DNA from: Duganella guangzhouensis
GTDB lineage: Bacteria > Pseudomonadota > Gammaproteobacteria > Burkholderiales > Burkholderiaceae_D
Assembly (NCBI RefSeq): GCF_009674535.1
Contig: NZ_WKJK01000029.1
Span: 1 to 47,800 of the forward strand
Direction: 5' to 3'
Length of the DNA: 47,800 bases
The translations under genes were made by a program, and so were the position numbers. Below the pieces are notes generated by a model. The model did not search any database. It was not told the origin of the DNA and saw only the letters and a program-made list of their open reading frames with translations. This document shows positions 39,296-47,800 of the stretch, in pieces. Position 1 is the first letter of the stretch. Every line of letters starts with the position of its first letter.

Positions 39296-42094
39296 ATGGG
39301 CACAACGATGTTCAACTTTGAACGCTCGGGTCTGAGTCAAAAGCTGACGATCATGTCGGTGCTGTCCACCGGCAGCGCGCTGCTGCTGGTGTTCGTCGCC
39401 TTTGCCGCCACCTCCGTGCTCAGCCACACCGAGGACGCCAAACAGCAGCTATCCTCGCTGGCCGGCGTGGTCGGCAACAACAGTCGTGCCGCGCTGCAAT
39501 CCGCCGACCGCCAGCAAGCCCGCCAGACACTCGCCACCTTGGCCGCCGAAGAAGACATCCTGCAAGCCGCGCTGTACGACGGCGATGGCCGGCTGCTGGC
39601 GCGCTACGCATCGCCGCGCCTGCCATCCACGCGCAACGCGCCGGACCAGTTGGGCGCCACCGCCACCGTTACCAACGTCCATGCCGAGCGCAGCGGACCG
39701 CCATGGGCACCCGCCCTGCGCGTCTACCGCCTGCTGCACGATGGCGATGAAGTGGTGGGGACGGTGATGGTGGAGGTGGCGCAAACCCGCATGTGGCTGG
39801 ATATCCTGAAGAATTTGGGCGCCGCCATGGTGGCCGCCGTGCTGTCCTTCATGATGGCGCTGCTGACGGCGGCCCGCTTCAAGGGCAGCATTGCCGAACC
39901 GGTCAGCCAGCTGATGACGGCCGCCCAGCAGATCAGTCGCGGCCAGGCGACGCCGCGTCTGGCCCACCAGCGCAACGACGAGCTGGGCGCGCTGATCGAC
40001 AGCTTCAACGATATGCTGGCCCAGGTCGAGGGCCGCGACGCCGCGCTGGCACAGTACCGCGATCAGCTGGAACGCCAGGTCAGCGTGCGCACCGAACAAC
40101 TGGAAAAGGCCAAGAACGCCGCCGAGGCCGCCAGTCAGGCAAAAAGCGCCTTCCTCGCCACCATGAGCCACGAAATCCGCACCCCGATGAATGGTGTGCT
40201 GGGCATGACGGAACTGTTGCTGGCCTCCCGTCTCAGCGAGCAGCAACGCCATTACACCAGCATGGTCAAGCGCTCGGGCGAACATTTGCTGGTGATCATC
40301 AACGACATCCTCGACTTTTCCAAAATCGAAGCCGGCAAGCTGACGGTGGAATACATCCAGTTCAATTTCCGCGACCTGCTAGACGATGTCGACAACGTAT
40401 TCCTGCCGCAGGCCCAGGCCAAGGGCTTGCGGCTGGAGCTGGACATCGCCCACAACATCCCGCTCGCCATCTGCGGCGATCCCAACCGGCTGCGGCAGGT
40501 GATTTTCAACCTGCTCGGCAACGCCATCAAGTTCACCGACGCCGGCCAGATCACCGTCAAGGTACGCGTCGTGCATGAGGATGCGCAAGCGGTCGCGCTA
40601 CGCTTTGAGGTGCACGATACCGGCATCGGCGTCTCGGCCGAGGCGCGCGCCCGCATTTTCGACTCCTTCTCGCAGGCCGACGGCTCCACCACCCGCAAGC
40701 ACGGCGGCACCGGACTGGGGCTGGCGATTTCCAGGCAACTGGTGGAATTAATGGGCGGCGCAATAGGCGTCGAACATGCGCTAACTCAAGGATCGGTGTT
40801 TTGGTTTGCCGTAAATTTTGACAAACGTCGCGTCGATATCGACGATCCTTCCACCGCCACACAGGGACTTCGCGCTTTGATTGTCGATCCACACCCCGTC
40901 GCCCTGGAGCGACAACTGGCGGCATGGCGCATCAGCTGCGCCAGCTGCGGCGCCACCGACGCCCTGCCCCGGCTGCGACGAGCGGCGGCGGACGGCCATC
41001 CCTACGATCTGGTACTGCTTGACATGGAGCAGCCGCGCACCAGCGGCCTGGCGCTGGCGGCCGCCATCCGCGCCGATAGCGCGCTGCCGGCCACACGCCT
41101 GCTGCTGCTGGCCACCGAACGCAACGCCGCCGACAGCGTGCAGCAGCGCGCCGCCGGTGTCGCCTTCCAGCTCATCAAGCCACTGCGCGACTGCGATTTG
41201 TACGAGGCCATCGTCGCGCCCTTGCGCGGACGCGAACCGCGACCGGCCGCCGTGGCCGCAACCGCGCCGCCGGTCAGCACGCTCAGCGCCGGCAACACCT
41301 CCGCTGCACGCGCGCGCAAACGCCGCAAGGTGTTGCTGGCGGAAGACAATCCGGTCAACGTCGAAGTCGCCAGCGCGATGCTGGAAGGGCTGGGACTCGA
41401 AGTCAGCCGCGCCTGCAACGGCGAAGAAGCGTTGCACTCGGTGCAGGCCGACGACTTCGACCTGATCCTGATGGACTGCCAGATGCCGGTGATGGATGGC
41501 TTTGCCGCCACCAACGAAATCCGCCGCCACGAACAACAGCGCGGCCGCGCGCGCAGCCTGCCCATCATCGCCATCACCGCCAACGCGCTGCAGGGTGATC
41601 GCGAATCCTGCCTGGCCGCCGGCATGGACGATTACCTGAGCAAACCCTTCACCCAGCAAGCGCTGGGACAGACCCTGGCACGCTGGATCAGTCTGCCGCG
41701 AGTGGCGCCGCCGCCGGCCGACACCCCGCCAGCGGACGACGACACCATCCACCTGCAGGCGCTGGACAATATCCGCGCCCTCAACCCGGCCAACGGCGAT
41801 GCGCTGCTGGAGCGGGTGCTGCACGCCTTCCTGAACGACACGCCCGGCCAGCTACACACCATCCGGCTGGCGATCGCCAGCGACAACCCCGGCCAGCTGC
41901 GCAAGGCCGCCCACAGTCTGAAATCCAGCAGCGCCAATGTCGGCGCGCTGGCCCTGGCCCAGCGCTGCAAGGAGATGGAGCAGCTGGGCCGCAATCAAAC
42001 AACCGCCGGCGCCGCTCCTCTGCTGGCTGAGATGGAACGCTCTTTCCAGGCCGCGCGGCAGGCGTTGGGAACTATCCTGGAACGGGAGATCTGA
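39296..42094 (+). CDS. Hybrid sensor histidine kinase (CHASE8-HAMP-HK-REC-REC-HPt)
   Basis: A 932-residue membrane kinase. Transmembrane segments at ~18-40 and ~172-192 enclose a CHASE8-type periplasmic domain (HTEDAKQQLSSLAGVVGNNS). Then come HAMP, a coiled linker, HisKA (TMSHEIRTPMNGVLGMTELL, His292), HATPase_c (NLLGNAIKFTD, DTGIGVS, GGTGLGLAISRQLVELMGG), a first receiver (VDPHPVALERQ, YDLVLLDMEQ) and a second receiver with Asp727 (LILMDCQMPVMDGFAATNEI). A C-terminal HPt domain carries AAHSLKSSSANVG with His873. It is a complete phosphorelay in one protein. The next gene, a REC-GGDEF-EAL regulator, starts 2 bases later and is the evident receiver. Confidence 0.94.
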   Translation: MGTTMFNFERSGLSQKLTIMSVLSTGSALLLVFVAFAATSVLSHTEDAKQQLSSLAGVVGNNSRAALQSADRQQARQTLATLAAEEDILQAALYDGDGRLLARYASPRLPSTRNAPDQLGATATVTNVHAERSGPPWAPALRVYRLLHDGDEVVGTVMVEVAQTRMWLDILKNLGAAMVAAVLSFMMALLTAARFKGSIAEPVSQLMTAAQQISRGQATPRLAHQRNDELGALIDSFNDMLAQVEGRDAALAQYRDQLERQVSVRTEQLEKAKNAAEAASQAKSAFLATMSHEIRTPMNGVLGMTELLLASRLSEQQRHYTSMVKRSGEHLLVIINDILDFSKIEAGKLTVEYIQFNFRDLLDDVDNVFLPQAQAKGLRLELDIAHNIPLAICGDPNRLRQVIFNLLGNAIKFTDAGQITVKVRVVHEDAQAVALRFEVHDTGIGVSAEARARIFDSFSQADGSTTRKHGGTGLGLAISRQLVELMGGAIGVEHALTQGSVFWFAVNFDKRRVDIDDPSTATQGLRALIVDPHPVALERQLAAWRISCASCGATDALPRLRRAAADGHPYDLVLLDMEQPRTSGLALAAAIRADSALPATRLLLLATERNAADSVQQRAAGVAFQLIKPLRDCDLYEAIVAPLRGREPRPAAVAATAPPVSTLSAGNTSAARARKRRKVLLAEDNPVNVEVASAMLEGLGLEVSRACNGEEALHSVQADDFDLILMDCQMPVMDGFAATNEIRRHEQQRGRARSLPIIAITANALQGDRESCLAAGMDDYLSKPFTQQALGQTLARWISLPRVAPPPADTPPADDDTIHLQALDNIRALNPANGDALLERVLHAFLNDTPGQLHTIRLAIASDNPGQLRKAAHSLKSSSANVGALALAQRCKEMEQLGRNQTTAGAAPLLAEMERSFQAARQALGTILEREI

Positions 42095-42096
42095 AC

Positions 42097-44235
42097 ATGG
42101 CAACTTCCCCCAAGCGCGGCCTGGTACTGGTGGCCGACGACGATCCCACCATGCGCCTGCTGATGCTGGAAATGCTGGCGCAAGTCGGCCTTGACGCAGT
42201 CGAGGCCGCCGATGGCGTGCAGGCCGTGGCCTGCTATCAAAGCGTGGCGCCCGATCTGGTGCTGCTGGATGTCGACATGCCCGGCATGGACGGCTTTGCG
42301 GTCTGCCGCGAAATCCGCCGCCTGGAAGCGCAGGCGGCCGTGCCCATCATCATGGTCACCGGCGGCGATGAACTGGAATCGGTCACCCGCGCCTACGAGG
42401 CCGGCGCGACCGATTTCGTCTCCAAACCGATCAACTGGCCCATCCTCGGCCACCGCGTGCTGTACGTGCTGCGCGCCAGCGACGCCATCAGCCGCCTGCG
42501 CATCGCCGACGCCCAGCACCGCGCGGTGCTGGCGGCGATACCGGACACCTTCTTCCGCATGAACAAGGAAGGCTACTACCTCGACTACGAACAGGGCCAC
42601 GAGGCCAGCAACGTGTTTGCCAGCGACTTGTGCGTGGGCCGCCACCTGAGCCAGGTGCTGCCGCCGGACATCGCCGGCCACATGCTGGAGCAGGTGCACA
42701 CGGTGCTGGACAGCCAGCACATCCGCTCGCTCGATTACGAGCTGCCGCTGCCCGGCCCGGCGCCGCGCGCGCGTCAGGGCGAGCATCCGGCGCCGCTGCC
42801 GGTGCGGCACTTCGAGGCGCGGCTGGTGGCCACCGGGCCGGACGAGGTATTGGGCCTGGTGCGCGATATCAGCGAGCGCAAGCGCAACGAGGAACAGATC
42901 CGCCGCCTGGCCTATTGCGATTCGCTGACCGGCATTCCCAACCGTCAAGCCTTCCTGGAAACGCTGGAAGCCGAGCTGGTGCGCTCGCGCAAGGCCAACA
43001 AGAAATTCGCGGTGCTGTTCATGGACCTGGACGCCTTCAAGCGCATCAACGACACACTGGGGCACGACGTCGGCGATCATCTGCTGAAAGCCGTGTCGGA
43101 ACGGCTGCGCGAGACCACGCGGCCGGGCGATCTGGTGTCGCGCACCGAGGCCGGCAACAACCTGGCGCGGCTGGGCGGCGATGAATTCACCATTCTGATT
43201 CCGGATCTGGAGCGGGTGGAAAACGCGCTCAACGTCGCGCATCGCGTCAAGGAAGCGATGCGCCGCCCCTTCCTGCTGGATGCACACGAAATCTTCGTCA
43301 CCGCCAGCATCGGCATCTCGCTCTATCCGGAAGATGGCGAGGACTGCAACTCGCTGCTCAAGTATGCCGACACCGCCATGTACCACGCCAAGAACTGCGG
43401 CAAGAACAACGCCAAGCTGTACAGCTCGTCGCTGACGATGCAGATCATGAGCCACGTCAAGCTGGAAGTCGGCCTGCGCAAGGCGTTGCAGAATGACGAG
43501 CTGTATTTGCTGTACCAGCCGCAGATCGACGTCACCAGCTCGCGCATTGTTGGCGTCGAAGCGCTGGTGCGCTGGCGCCATCCCGAGCGCGGTGTGATTT
43601 CGCCCACCGAGTTCATCCCGCTGGCCGAGGAGACCGGGTTAATCGTGCCGATCGGCGAATGGGTGCTGCGCGCCGCCTGTCAGCAAGCCACCGCGTGGCA
43701 GCAGACCGGCAAGCCGCCGGTGCGGGTGGCGGTGAACCTGTCGGCCAAGCAGTTCAAGGACGAGAATCTGACCCAGATCGTGCTGTCCGCGCTGCACGAC
43801 ACCGGCCTGCCGGCCGAGCTGCTGGAGCTAGAGCTGACCGAAGGCACGCTGATGGACGACGCCCGCGCCACCATGGTCACGCTGGAGCAGTTGCGCGGCA
43901 TCGGCGTGTATTTATCGATCGACGATTTCGGCACCGGCTATTCGTCGATGAACTACCTGAAGCGCTTTGACGTGCGCGCGCTGAAGATCGACAAAAGCTT
44001 CATCAGCGGCCTGCCGCTGGATTCCGAAAACGCCGCCATCACGCGCGCCATCATCGCCATGGCGCACGGCCTGAAAATGGCGGTGGTAGCCGAAGGCGTG
44101 GAAACCGATGCCCAGTTGGTGATGCTGGAACAATACGGCTGCGACATGGTGCAAGGCTACTACCTCGGCCATCCCTCGCCACCGGAATCGATCCAGCGCC
44201 TGCTGGCCAACCAGTACGCGCTGGCGCTGACGTGA
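42097..44235 (+). CDS. REC-PAS-GGDEF-EAL response regulator
   Basis: A 712-residue regulator of c-di-GMP. The receiver (1-125) has DDD at 14-16, phospho-acceptor Asp58 (PDLVLLDVDMPGMDG) and Lys in FVSKPIN. A PAS-like domain (~145-270) leads to an intact GGDEF (ARLGGDEFTI), where a short insert (SRTEAGNNL) separates the RPGD inhibitory-site motif from the active site. The EAL domain is intact (GVEALVRWRHP, NLSAKQF, ELELTEG, DDFGTGYSSMNYL, KIDKSF, VVAEGVET). GGGAG lies 8 bases before the ATG. It is paired with the hybrid kinase upstream, which should set its balance of synthesis and hydrolysis. Its stop overlaps the start of a toxin-like gene. Confidence 0.94.
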   Translation: MATSPKRGLVLVADDDPTMRLLMLEMLAQVGLDAVEAADGVQAVACYQSVAPDLVLLDVDMPGMDGFAVCREIRRLEAQAAVPIIMVTGGDELESVTRAYEAGATDFVSKPINWPILGHRVLYVLRASDAISRLRIADAQHRAVLAAIPDTFFRMNKEGYYLDYEQGHEASNVFASDLCVGRHLSQVLPPDIAGHMLEQVHTVLDSQHIRSLDYELPLPGPAPRARQGEHPAPLPVRHFEARLVATGPDEVLGLVRDISERKRNEEQIRRLAYCDSLTGIPNRQAFLETLEAELVRSRKANKKFAVLFMDLDAFKRINDTLGHDVGDHLLKAVSERLRETTRPGDLVSRTEAGNNLARLGGDEFTILIPDLERVENALNVAHRVKEAMRRPFLLDAHEIFVTASIGISLYPEDGEDCNSLLKYADTAMYHAKNCGKNNAKLYSSSLTMQIMSHVKLEVGLRKALQNDELYLLYQPQIDVTSSRIVGVEALVRWRHPERGVISPTEFIPLAEETGLIVPIGEWVLRAACQQATAWQQTGKPPVRVAVNLSAKQFKDENLTQIVLSALHDTGLPAELLELELTEGTLMDDARATMVTLEQLRGIGVYLSIDDFGTGYSSMNYLKRFDVRALKIDKSFISGLPLDSENAAITRAIIAMAHGLKMAVVAEGVETDAQLVMLEQYGCDMVQGYYLGHPSPPESIQRLLANQYALALT

Positions 44236-44525
44236 TCTACATCAGCAAGCGTGGCTGGCAGCATATACTGAAACACCATACCGGCACGCAAATGCAGGGC
44301 TCAAGAAAAAAGAGTACATTCAACGCGAACGAAGACTTGGTCCAGCTAATCAATCTGGCGTCGCAGCATCCGCCGCTGGGGAAAATCAGGAATCATCTCG
44401 TGCGCGTCTTCGACGCCGGACATCCGGTGGGTATCAACCGCCGCACTGGACAACCAACCACGCTGGTGACAGTGCTGACGCGGTTGAATGGCGAACTGGT
44501 CACGATGTTTCCAGGGACACCTTAG
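44232..44525 (+). CDS. Toxin-like small protein (polymorphic-toxin C-terminal type)
   Basis: A 97-residue protein starting at a GTG that overlaps the stop of the GGDEF-EAL gene (GTGA), with no ribosome binding site, so translation would depend on coupling. The pattern ISKRGWQHILKHHTG, then KSTFN, then VRVFDAGHPVGINRRTGQPT, then GELVTMFPGTP resembles the C-terminal RNase domains (BECR-fold type) of polymorphic and contact-dependent toxins, with conserved His and Arg residues in the first and third blocks. A separate gene with a good ribosome site follows at 44534, in the place of an immunity gene. It could be a domesticated toxin tip or a short toxin-antitoxin gene. The family call is by pattern and unproven. 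Confidence 0.6.
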   Translation: MIYISKRGWQHILKHHTGTQMQGSRKKSTFNANEDLVQLINLASQHPPLGKIRNHLVRVFDAGHPVGINRRTGQPTTLVTVLTRLNGELVTMFPGTP

Positions 44526-44533
44526 GAGCTGCA

Positions 44534-44842
44534 ATGGCACTCGACTTTGCTGTTTTGACAGAAGACGACACTTCCGCCGAGATTATCTCCTTGGGCATCC
44601 GTCAACACGACATCCTTATGACCCTTGCTGGGCAGCTCAAGCTTCAGCAACTGCTCCGTTTTGGAGACTATTGCAATGAAGTGGACTTCAGGCCATCCGA
44701 GCTGCCGGCGCTGGCGCGCGATCTGGACATCGTCAGCAAGTCGGCCGCGCCCAGGGAAATCGTGGCGTTTGCGCGCGCGCTGGATGGCTTGGTGACGCTG
44801 GCGATCCAGCGCCACAAGCCGCTGATGGCGATTCCCGACTGA
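44534..44842 (+). CDS. Probable immunity protein for the toxin-like gene
   Basis: A 102-residue acidic-to-neutral protein (MALDFAVLTEDDTSAEIISL...) with TAGGAG 5 bases before its ATG, far better than the signal of the toxin-like gene before it, which is 8 bases away. The later part is helical (LPALARDLDIVSKSA, EIVAFARALDGLVTLAIQRH). No domain recognised; immunity function is inferred from order, size and the ribosome-site contrast. Its stop codon abuts that of the convergent CoA-transferase gene. Confidence 0.6.
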   Translation: MALDFAVLTEDDTSAEIISLGIRQHDILMTLAGQLKLQQLLRFGDYCNEVDFRPSELPALARDLDIVSKSAAPREIVAFARALDGLVTLAIQRHKPLMAIPD

Positions 44843-46057
44843 TTACAGCACGCCGTCTTGCTTCATGGCGGTGATCTGCTCCGCGCTGTAGCCCAGCGCC
44901 TGCAGCACCTCATCGTTGTGCTGCCCCAGCTCCGGCCCCAGCCACTTGGTGTGGCCCGGCGTGGCCGACAGTTTGGGCGAAATCGCCGGCAGCTTGACCG
45001 GCGTGCCGTCGGCAAACTGGTGCTGCTCGAACATCTCGCGCGCCAGGAATTGCGGATCGCTCATCATGTCGCGCACCGAATAGATCTTGCCGGCCGGGAC
45101 GTCGGCCGCCTGCAGCACCGTCAGCGCGCTGTCGATGTCCTGCGTATCACACCACGCCTGAATCGCATCGTCGATCAGCTGCGTATGCTTGACGCGGCCA
45201 TCGTTGCGCTCCAGCTCGGGATTGCCGGCCAGATCGATGCGGCCCATGGCCAGCATCAGCCGCTTGAAGATCGCATCGCCATTACCGGCAATCACGATAT
45301 TCTCGCCATCCTTGGTGGTGTAGGTGTTGGACGGCACGATGCCCGGCAGCGAGCCACCGGTGCGCTCGCGCACCACGCCCGCATGGTCGAACTCCGGCAC
45401 CAGCGATTCCATCAGGTTGAACACGGACTCATACAGCGCCACGTCCACCATCTGGCCCTCGCCCTTCAGCTTGCCGCCGGTGGCGTCGCGGTGGCGCAGC
45501 GCCATCATGGCGCCGATCACGCCATGCAGCGCCGCCACCGAATCACCGATCGAGACGCCGACCCGCACCGGCGGCCGGTCGGCATGGCCAGACACATAGC
45601 GCAGACCGCCCATCGACTCGCCGATGGCGCCAAAGCCCGGCAAATCCTTCATCGGCCCGGTCTGGCCAAAGCCGGACAAGCGCACCATGATGATCGACGG
45701 ATCGAGCGCCTTCAACTGCTCGTAGCCCAGCTCCCACTTCTCCAGCACGCCGGGACGGTAGTTCTCGATGATGATATCGGCTTCCAGCGCCAGCTTGCGC
45801 GCGATCTCGCGGCCCTGCGCGTGCTTCATGTTCAGCGTCAGCGATTTCTTATTGCGCGACTGCACCGACCACCACAACGACGTACCATCCTTCAGCACCC
45901 GCCATTTGCGGATCGGATCGCCGCCATCGGGCGCTTCGATCTTGATGACTTCGGCACCGAACTCGGCCAGCATGCGCGCGCAAAACGGACCGGCGATCAG
46001 CGTGCCCAGTTCCAGCACCTTGATGCCCTTCAATGGGCCGGCAGTATTTTTCGTCAT
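44843..46057 (-). CDS. CaiB/BaiF-family (class III) CoA-transferase
   Basis: A 404-residue class III CoA-transferase moving CoA between carboxylic acids. Family motifs: LKGIKVLELGTLIAGPFCAR, MLAEFGAEVIKIEAPDGGDP, NKKSLTLNMKH, IENYRPGVLEKWELGYEQLK, IMVRLSGFGQTGP and VDVALYESVFNLMESLVPE. The catalytic aspartate is expected in the VDVALYE segment. The ATG at 46057 overlaps the recR stop (ATGA), which settles the start even though the frame runs further. Succinate- or malonate-type donors are usual; the acceptor is unknown. Confidence 0.93.
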   Translation of the reverse strand: MTKNTAGPLKGIKVLELGTLIAGPFCARMLAEFGAEVIKIEAPDGGDPIRKWRVLKDGTSLWWSVQSRNKKSLTLNMKHAQGREIARKLALEADIIIENYRPGVLEKWELGYEQLKALDPSIIMVRLSGFGQTGPMKDLPGFGAIGESMGGLRYVSGHADRPPVRVGVSIGDSVAALHGVIGAMMALRHRDATGGKLKGEGQMVDVALYESVFNLMESLVPEFDHAGVVRERTGGSLPGIVPSNTYTTKDGENIVIAGNGDAIFKRLMLAMGRIDLAGNPELERNDGRVKHTQLIDDAIQAWCDTQDIDSALTVLQAADVPAGKIYSVRDMMSDPQFLAREMFEQHQFADGTPVKLPAISPKLSATPGHTKWLGPELGQHNDEVLQALGYSAEQITAMKQDGVL

Positions 46058-46644
46058 GTCGCTCTTCGATCCAGCATGGCGCGGGCGATGGTGCCCGCAT
46101 CGACGTATTCGAGTTCGCCGCCGACCGGCACGCCGCGCGCCAAACGGCTGACCTTGAGCCCGCGCGCCTTCAGCATCTCGCTGATGTAGTGCGCGGTGGC
46201 CTCGCCCTCGTTGGTGAAATTGGTGGCCAGCACCACTTCGGTAACCAGGCCATCGGTGGCGCGCGCCACCAGCTTTTCCAGATGAATGTCGCGCGGGCCG
46301 ATGCCGTCCAGCGGCGACAGCCGGCCCATCAGCACGAAGTACAGCCCCTTGTAGGTCAGGGTCTGTTCGATCATCAACTGGTCGGCCGGGGTTTCGACCA
46401 CGCACAGCAGGCGGCGGTCGCGTTCTTCATCGATACAGGTGTCGCACACCTCTTCTTCGGTGAAGGTATTGCACAGCGCGCAGTGATGCACGGCGCTGAC
46501 CGCCTGATGCAAGGCGCGCGACAGCATGTCCGCGCCTTCGCGATCATGCTGCAACAGGTGGAACGCCATCCGCTGCGCCGATTTGGGGCCGACGCCCGGC
46601 AGGCGGCGCAGCGCTTCGGTCAGGAATTCCAGCGACTTGGACAT
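46054..46644 (-). CDS. recR: Recombination mediator RecR
   Basis: A 196-residue RecR, which with RecF and RecO loads RecA on gapped DNA. It has the helix-hairpin-helix LRRLPGVGPKSAQRMAFHLL, the zinc finger CALCNTFTEEEVCDTC and a TOPRIM domain (LCVVETPADQLMIEQT, EVVLATNFTNEGEATAHYIS). The C-terminal Walker-B-like region RLARGVPVGGELEYVDAGTI is complete. AAGGA lies 4 bases before the ATG. It sits 6 bases after ybaB in the conserved dnaX-ybaB-recR order. Confidence 0.98.
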   Translation of the reverse strand: MSKSLEFLTEALRRLPGVGPKSAQRMAFHLLQHDREGADMLSRALHQAVSAVHHCALCNTFTEEEVCDTCIDEERDRRLLCVVETPADQLMIEQTLTYKGLYFVLMGRLSPLDGIGPRDIHLEKLVARATDGLVTEVVLATNFTNEGEATAHYISEMLKARGLKVSRLARGVPVGGELEYVDAGTIARAMLDRRAT

Positions 46645-46650
46645 GGGTCC

Positions 46651-46977
46651 TTAGAATGGCATCTTGAAGCCGGCCGGCAGGTTCATGCCGGCGGTCAGGC
46701 CGCCCATTTTCTCGGCGGCGGTGGCTTCAGCTTTACGCACGGCGTCGTTGAAGGCGGCGGCCACCAGGTCTTCCAGCATGTCTTTGTCGTCGGCCAGCAG
46801 CGATGGGTCGATCGAAACGCGCTTGACGTCGTTCTTGCAGGTCATCACTACTTTGACCAGGCCGGCGCCGGATTGGCCTTCGACTTCGATCAGGGCCAGC
46901 GATTCCTGCGCCTTCTTCATATTGTCCTGCATGGCCTGGGCTTGTTTCATCAGGCCGGCGAGTTGGTTCTTCATCAT
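46651..46977 (-). CDS. ybaB: YbaB/EbfC nucleoid-associated protein
   Basis: A 108-residue dimeric DNA-binding protein. Family features: LAGLMKQAQAMQDNMKKAQE, LALIEVEGQSGAGLVKVVMT and LLADDKDMLEDLVAAAFNDA, ending AGMNLPAGFKMPF. A tandem ATG begins the gene; GGAG lies 9 bases before the first. It lies between dnaX and recR, as in most proteobacteria. Confidence 0.97.
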   Translation of the reverse strand: MMKNQLAGLMKQAQAMQDNMKKAQESLALIEVEGQSGAGLVKVVMTCKNDVKRVSIDPSLLADDKDMLEDLVAAAFNDAVRKAEATAAEKMGGLTAGMNLPAGFKMPF

Positions 46978-47016
46978 GATGGTGTACTCCGTGGTGGTGG
47001 ATTGTTAGAGAGTGAA

Positions 47017-47800
47017 TCAGGCAGCCGCTGCCGCGCTGGCTTGCGGCGGCACGACGGAGCCGGGGACAACCCAGGCGTCCAGTTCGCGGATCATGCTGTT
47101 CACGAAAGGATCATTGGCGACAGTTTCCTCGGCCGCGCGCTGGCAGGCTTCGCGGTAGGCTTGCACCTCGGCGCTGGCGGTGTACCAGACCGCGCCCAGT
47201 TCGCTGTCGAGGCGTACCGTGCGGCCAAAGCGTTCGCTCAGCGCGGTGGTCAGTTTCTCGACGTTGCTCGGCGTGCGCCAGGTTTCGATCGGCACGCGGA
47301 TGGTGAATACGGCGGCGTTGCCGTCCAGGCTGCAGCGCACCAGTTCGGATTGCATGGCCAGTTGCTGGGCCGTGCCACGCAGTGGCAGCGCAGCCGCCAC
47401 CGCTGGCCAGTTGCCATCCCAGTTCAGTTCGGGAACCGGGGTGATGACGTAGGCATATGGCGCCTTGGCCGGCGCCGGCGCGGCGCGCGCAGGCATGGCG
47501 ATGGCGTGCGGATCGTCGGCCTGATAGGCCTGCCCCTGCGCTTGCCCTTGCGGCGCGCTCGGCTGCGGTGCGTACGGATGGGCGGACGATGGCGCGGCGA
47601 CCGCACTATCGTCAGAAAATTCGGTCACCCAGGGCGGTAGGTCATCCTCCGCAGCGGCTTGTGGCTGTCGGGCTTGCGGCGCGGTGTGCTGCGGCGCGGC
47701 CTGCGCGCGTGGCGGCACTTCCAGCACGGCGGCCTCGGCGCTGCCCATGGCGGCCGGCGGCATGTCTTCCCACGGCGCCGGACGCGCAGGCGCGGCAGCG
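47017..47800 (-). CDS. dnaX: DNA polymerase III tau/gamma subunit, C-terminal part
   Basis: The frame is open to the right edge, so only the C-terminal ~260 residues are seen. A Pro/Ala/Gln-rich linker (APQHTAPQARQPQAAAEDDL, PYAPQPSAPQGQAQGQ) leads to a tau C-terminal domain: ELNWDGNWPAVAAALPLRGT, AQQLAMQSELVRCSLDGNAA, VEKLTTALSERFGRTVRLDS and NDPFVNSMIRELDAWVVPGS. This part binds the alpha polymerase and DnaB in tau. The ATPase core lies outside. Position ahead of ybaB and recR confirms the identity. Confidence 0.93.
   Translation of the reverse strand, partial: AAAPARPAPWEDMPPAAMGSAEAAVLEVPPRAQAAPQHTAPQARQPQAAAEDDLPPWVTEFSDDSAVAAPSSAHPYAPQPSAPQGQAQGQAYQADDPHAIAMPARAAPAPAKAPYAYVITPVPELNWDGNWPAVAAALPLRGTAQQLAMQSELVRCSLDGNAAVFTIRVPIETWRTPSNVEKLTTALSERFGRTVRLDSELGAVWYTASAEVQAYREACQRAAEETVANDPFVNSMIRELDAWVVPGSVVPPQASAAAAA

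Noticed and set aside
41995..43581. 528-codon frame antisense to the REC-GGDEF-EAL gene
   Set aside because: Antisense shadow; no ribosome site or recognisable domain.
1..47800. CRISPR array or cas genes
   Set aside because: No regularly spaced repeat series was seen; the Cas4-like cysteine pattern belongs to the helicase-nuclease fusion.

Overview
The window looks like a beta-proteobacterial chromosome, most likely Oxalobacteraceae (Massilia, Duganella or Janthinobacterium type). The evidence is the GC-rich right half, a dnaX-ybaB-recR block, a PEP-CTERM protein behind a sigma-54 promoter, a CstA-type carbon starvation transporter with its own two-component system, and several large c-di-GMP proteins. 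The genus is an inference from gene content, not a measurement.

Positions 1 to about 20.85 kb are an accessory island ending at a tRNA-Ser(TGA) gene, with mixed base composition. From left to right it holds: direct repeats like the ends of an IS21-family element; a serine recombinase with repeated sites beside it; two very small hydrophobic-protein genes with good ribosome binding sites; a DUF932 gene; a lone Rad50-like ATPase with a zinc hook and a C-terminal extension; a decayed small gene; then a rightward operon of a short HTH protein, a UvrD-type helicase fused to an AddB/Cas4-like Fe-S nuclease, and a type III-like Mod and Res pair. Leftward follow a Septu pair (PtuA ATPase, PtuB HNH nuclease) and a three-gene Lamassu/DdmABC-like operon (Cap4/DUF4297 nuclease, middle component, SMC-like ATPase). 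A strong LexA-type box lies upstream of that operon. At least three, probably four, defence modules sit within 18 kb.

Positions 20.85 to 47.8 kb are ordinary GC-rich chromosome. In order: tRNA-Ser; a PAS-GGDEF-EAL protein with an HDOD protein; a NarL-type regulator and Cache sensor kinase divergent from cstA-ybdD, with a 46-bp-arm perfect hairpin in the cstA leader; a tightly coupled ThiF / nitroreductase / hexapeptide-transferase operon; the PEP-CTERM protein; a GlxA-like AraC regulator divergent from a TonB-dependent receptor and an M20 peptidase; a GT1 glycosyltransferase; a hybrid kinase followed by a REC-GGDEF-EAL regulator; a small toxin/immunity-like pair; then a CoA-transferase, recR, ybaB and the 3' part of dnaX, all leftward.

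The observations most deserving follow-up are the helicase-nuclease/Mod/Res operon with a leaderless HTH gene and a mosaic mod gene, the SOS-type box on the Lamassu operon, the tandem micro-proteins, the split MoeY-like ThiF/nitroreductase operon, and the toxin-like gene that begins inside the stop codon of a c-di-GMP regulator.
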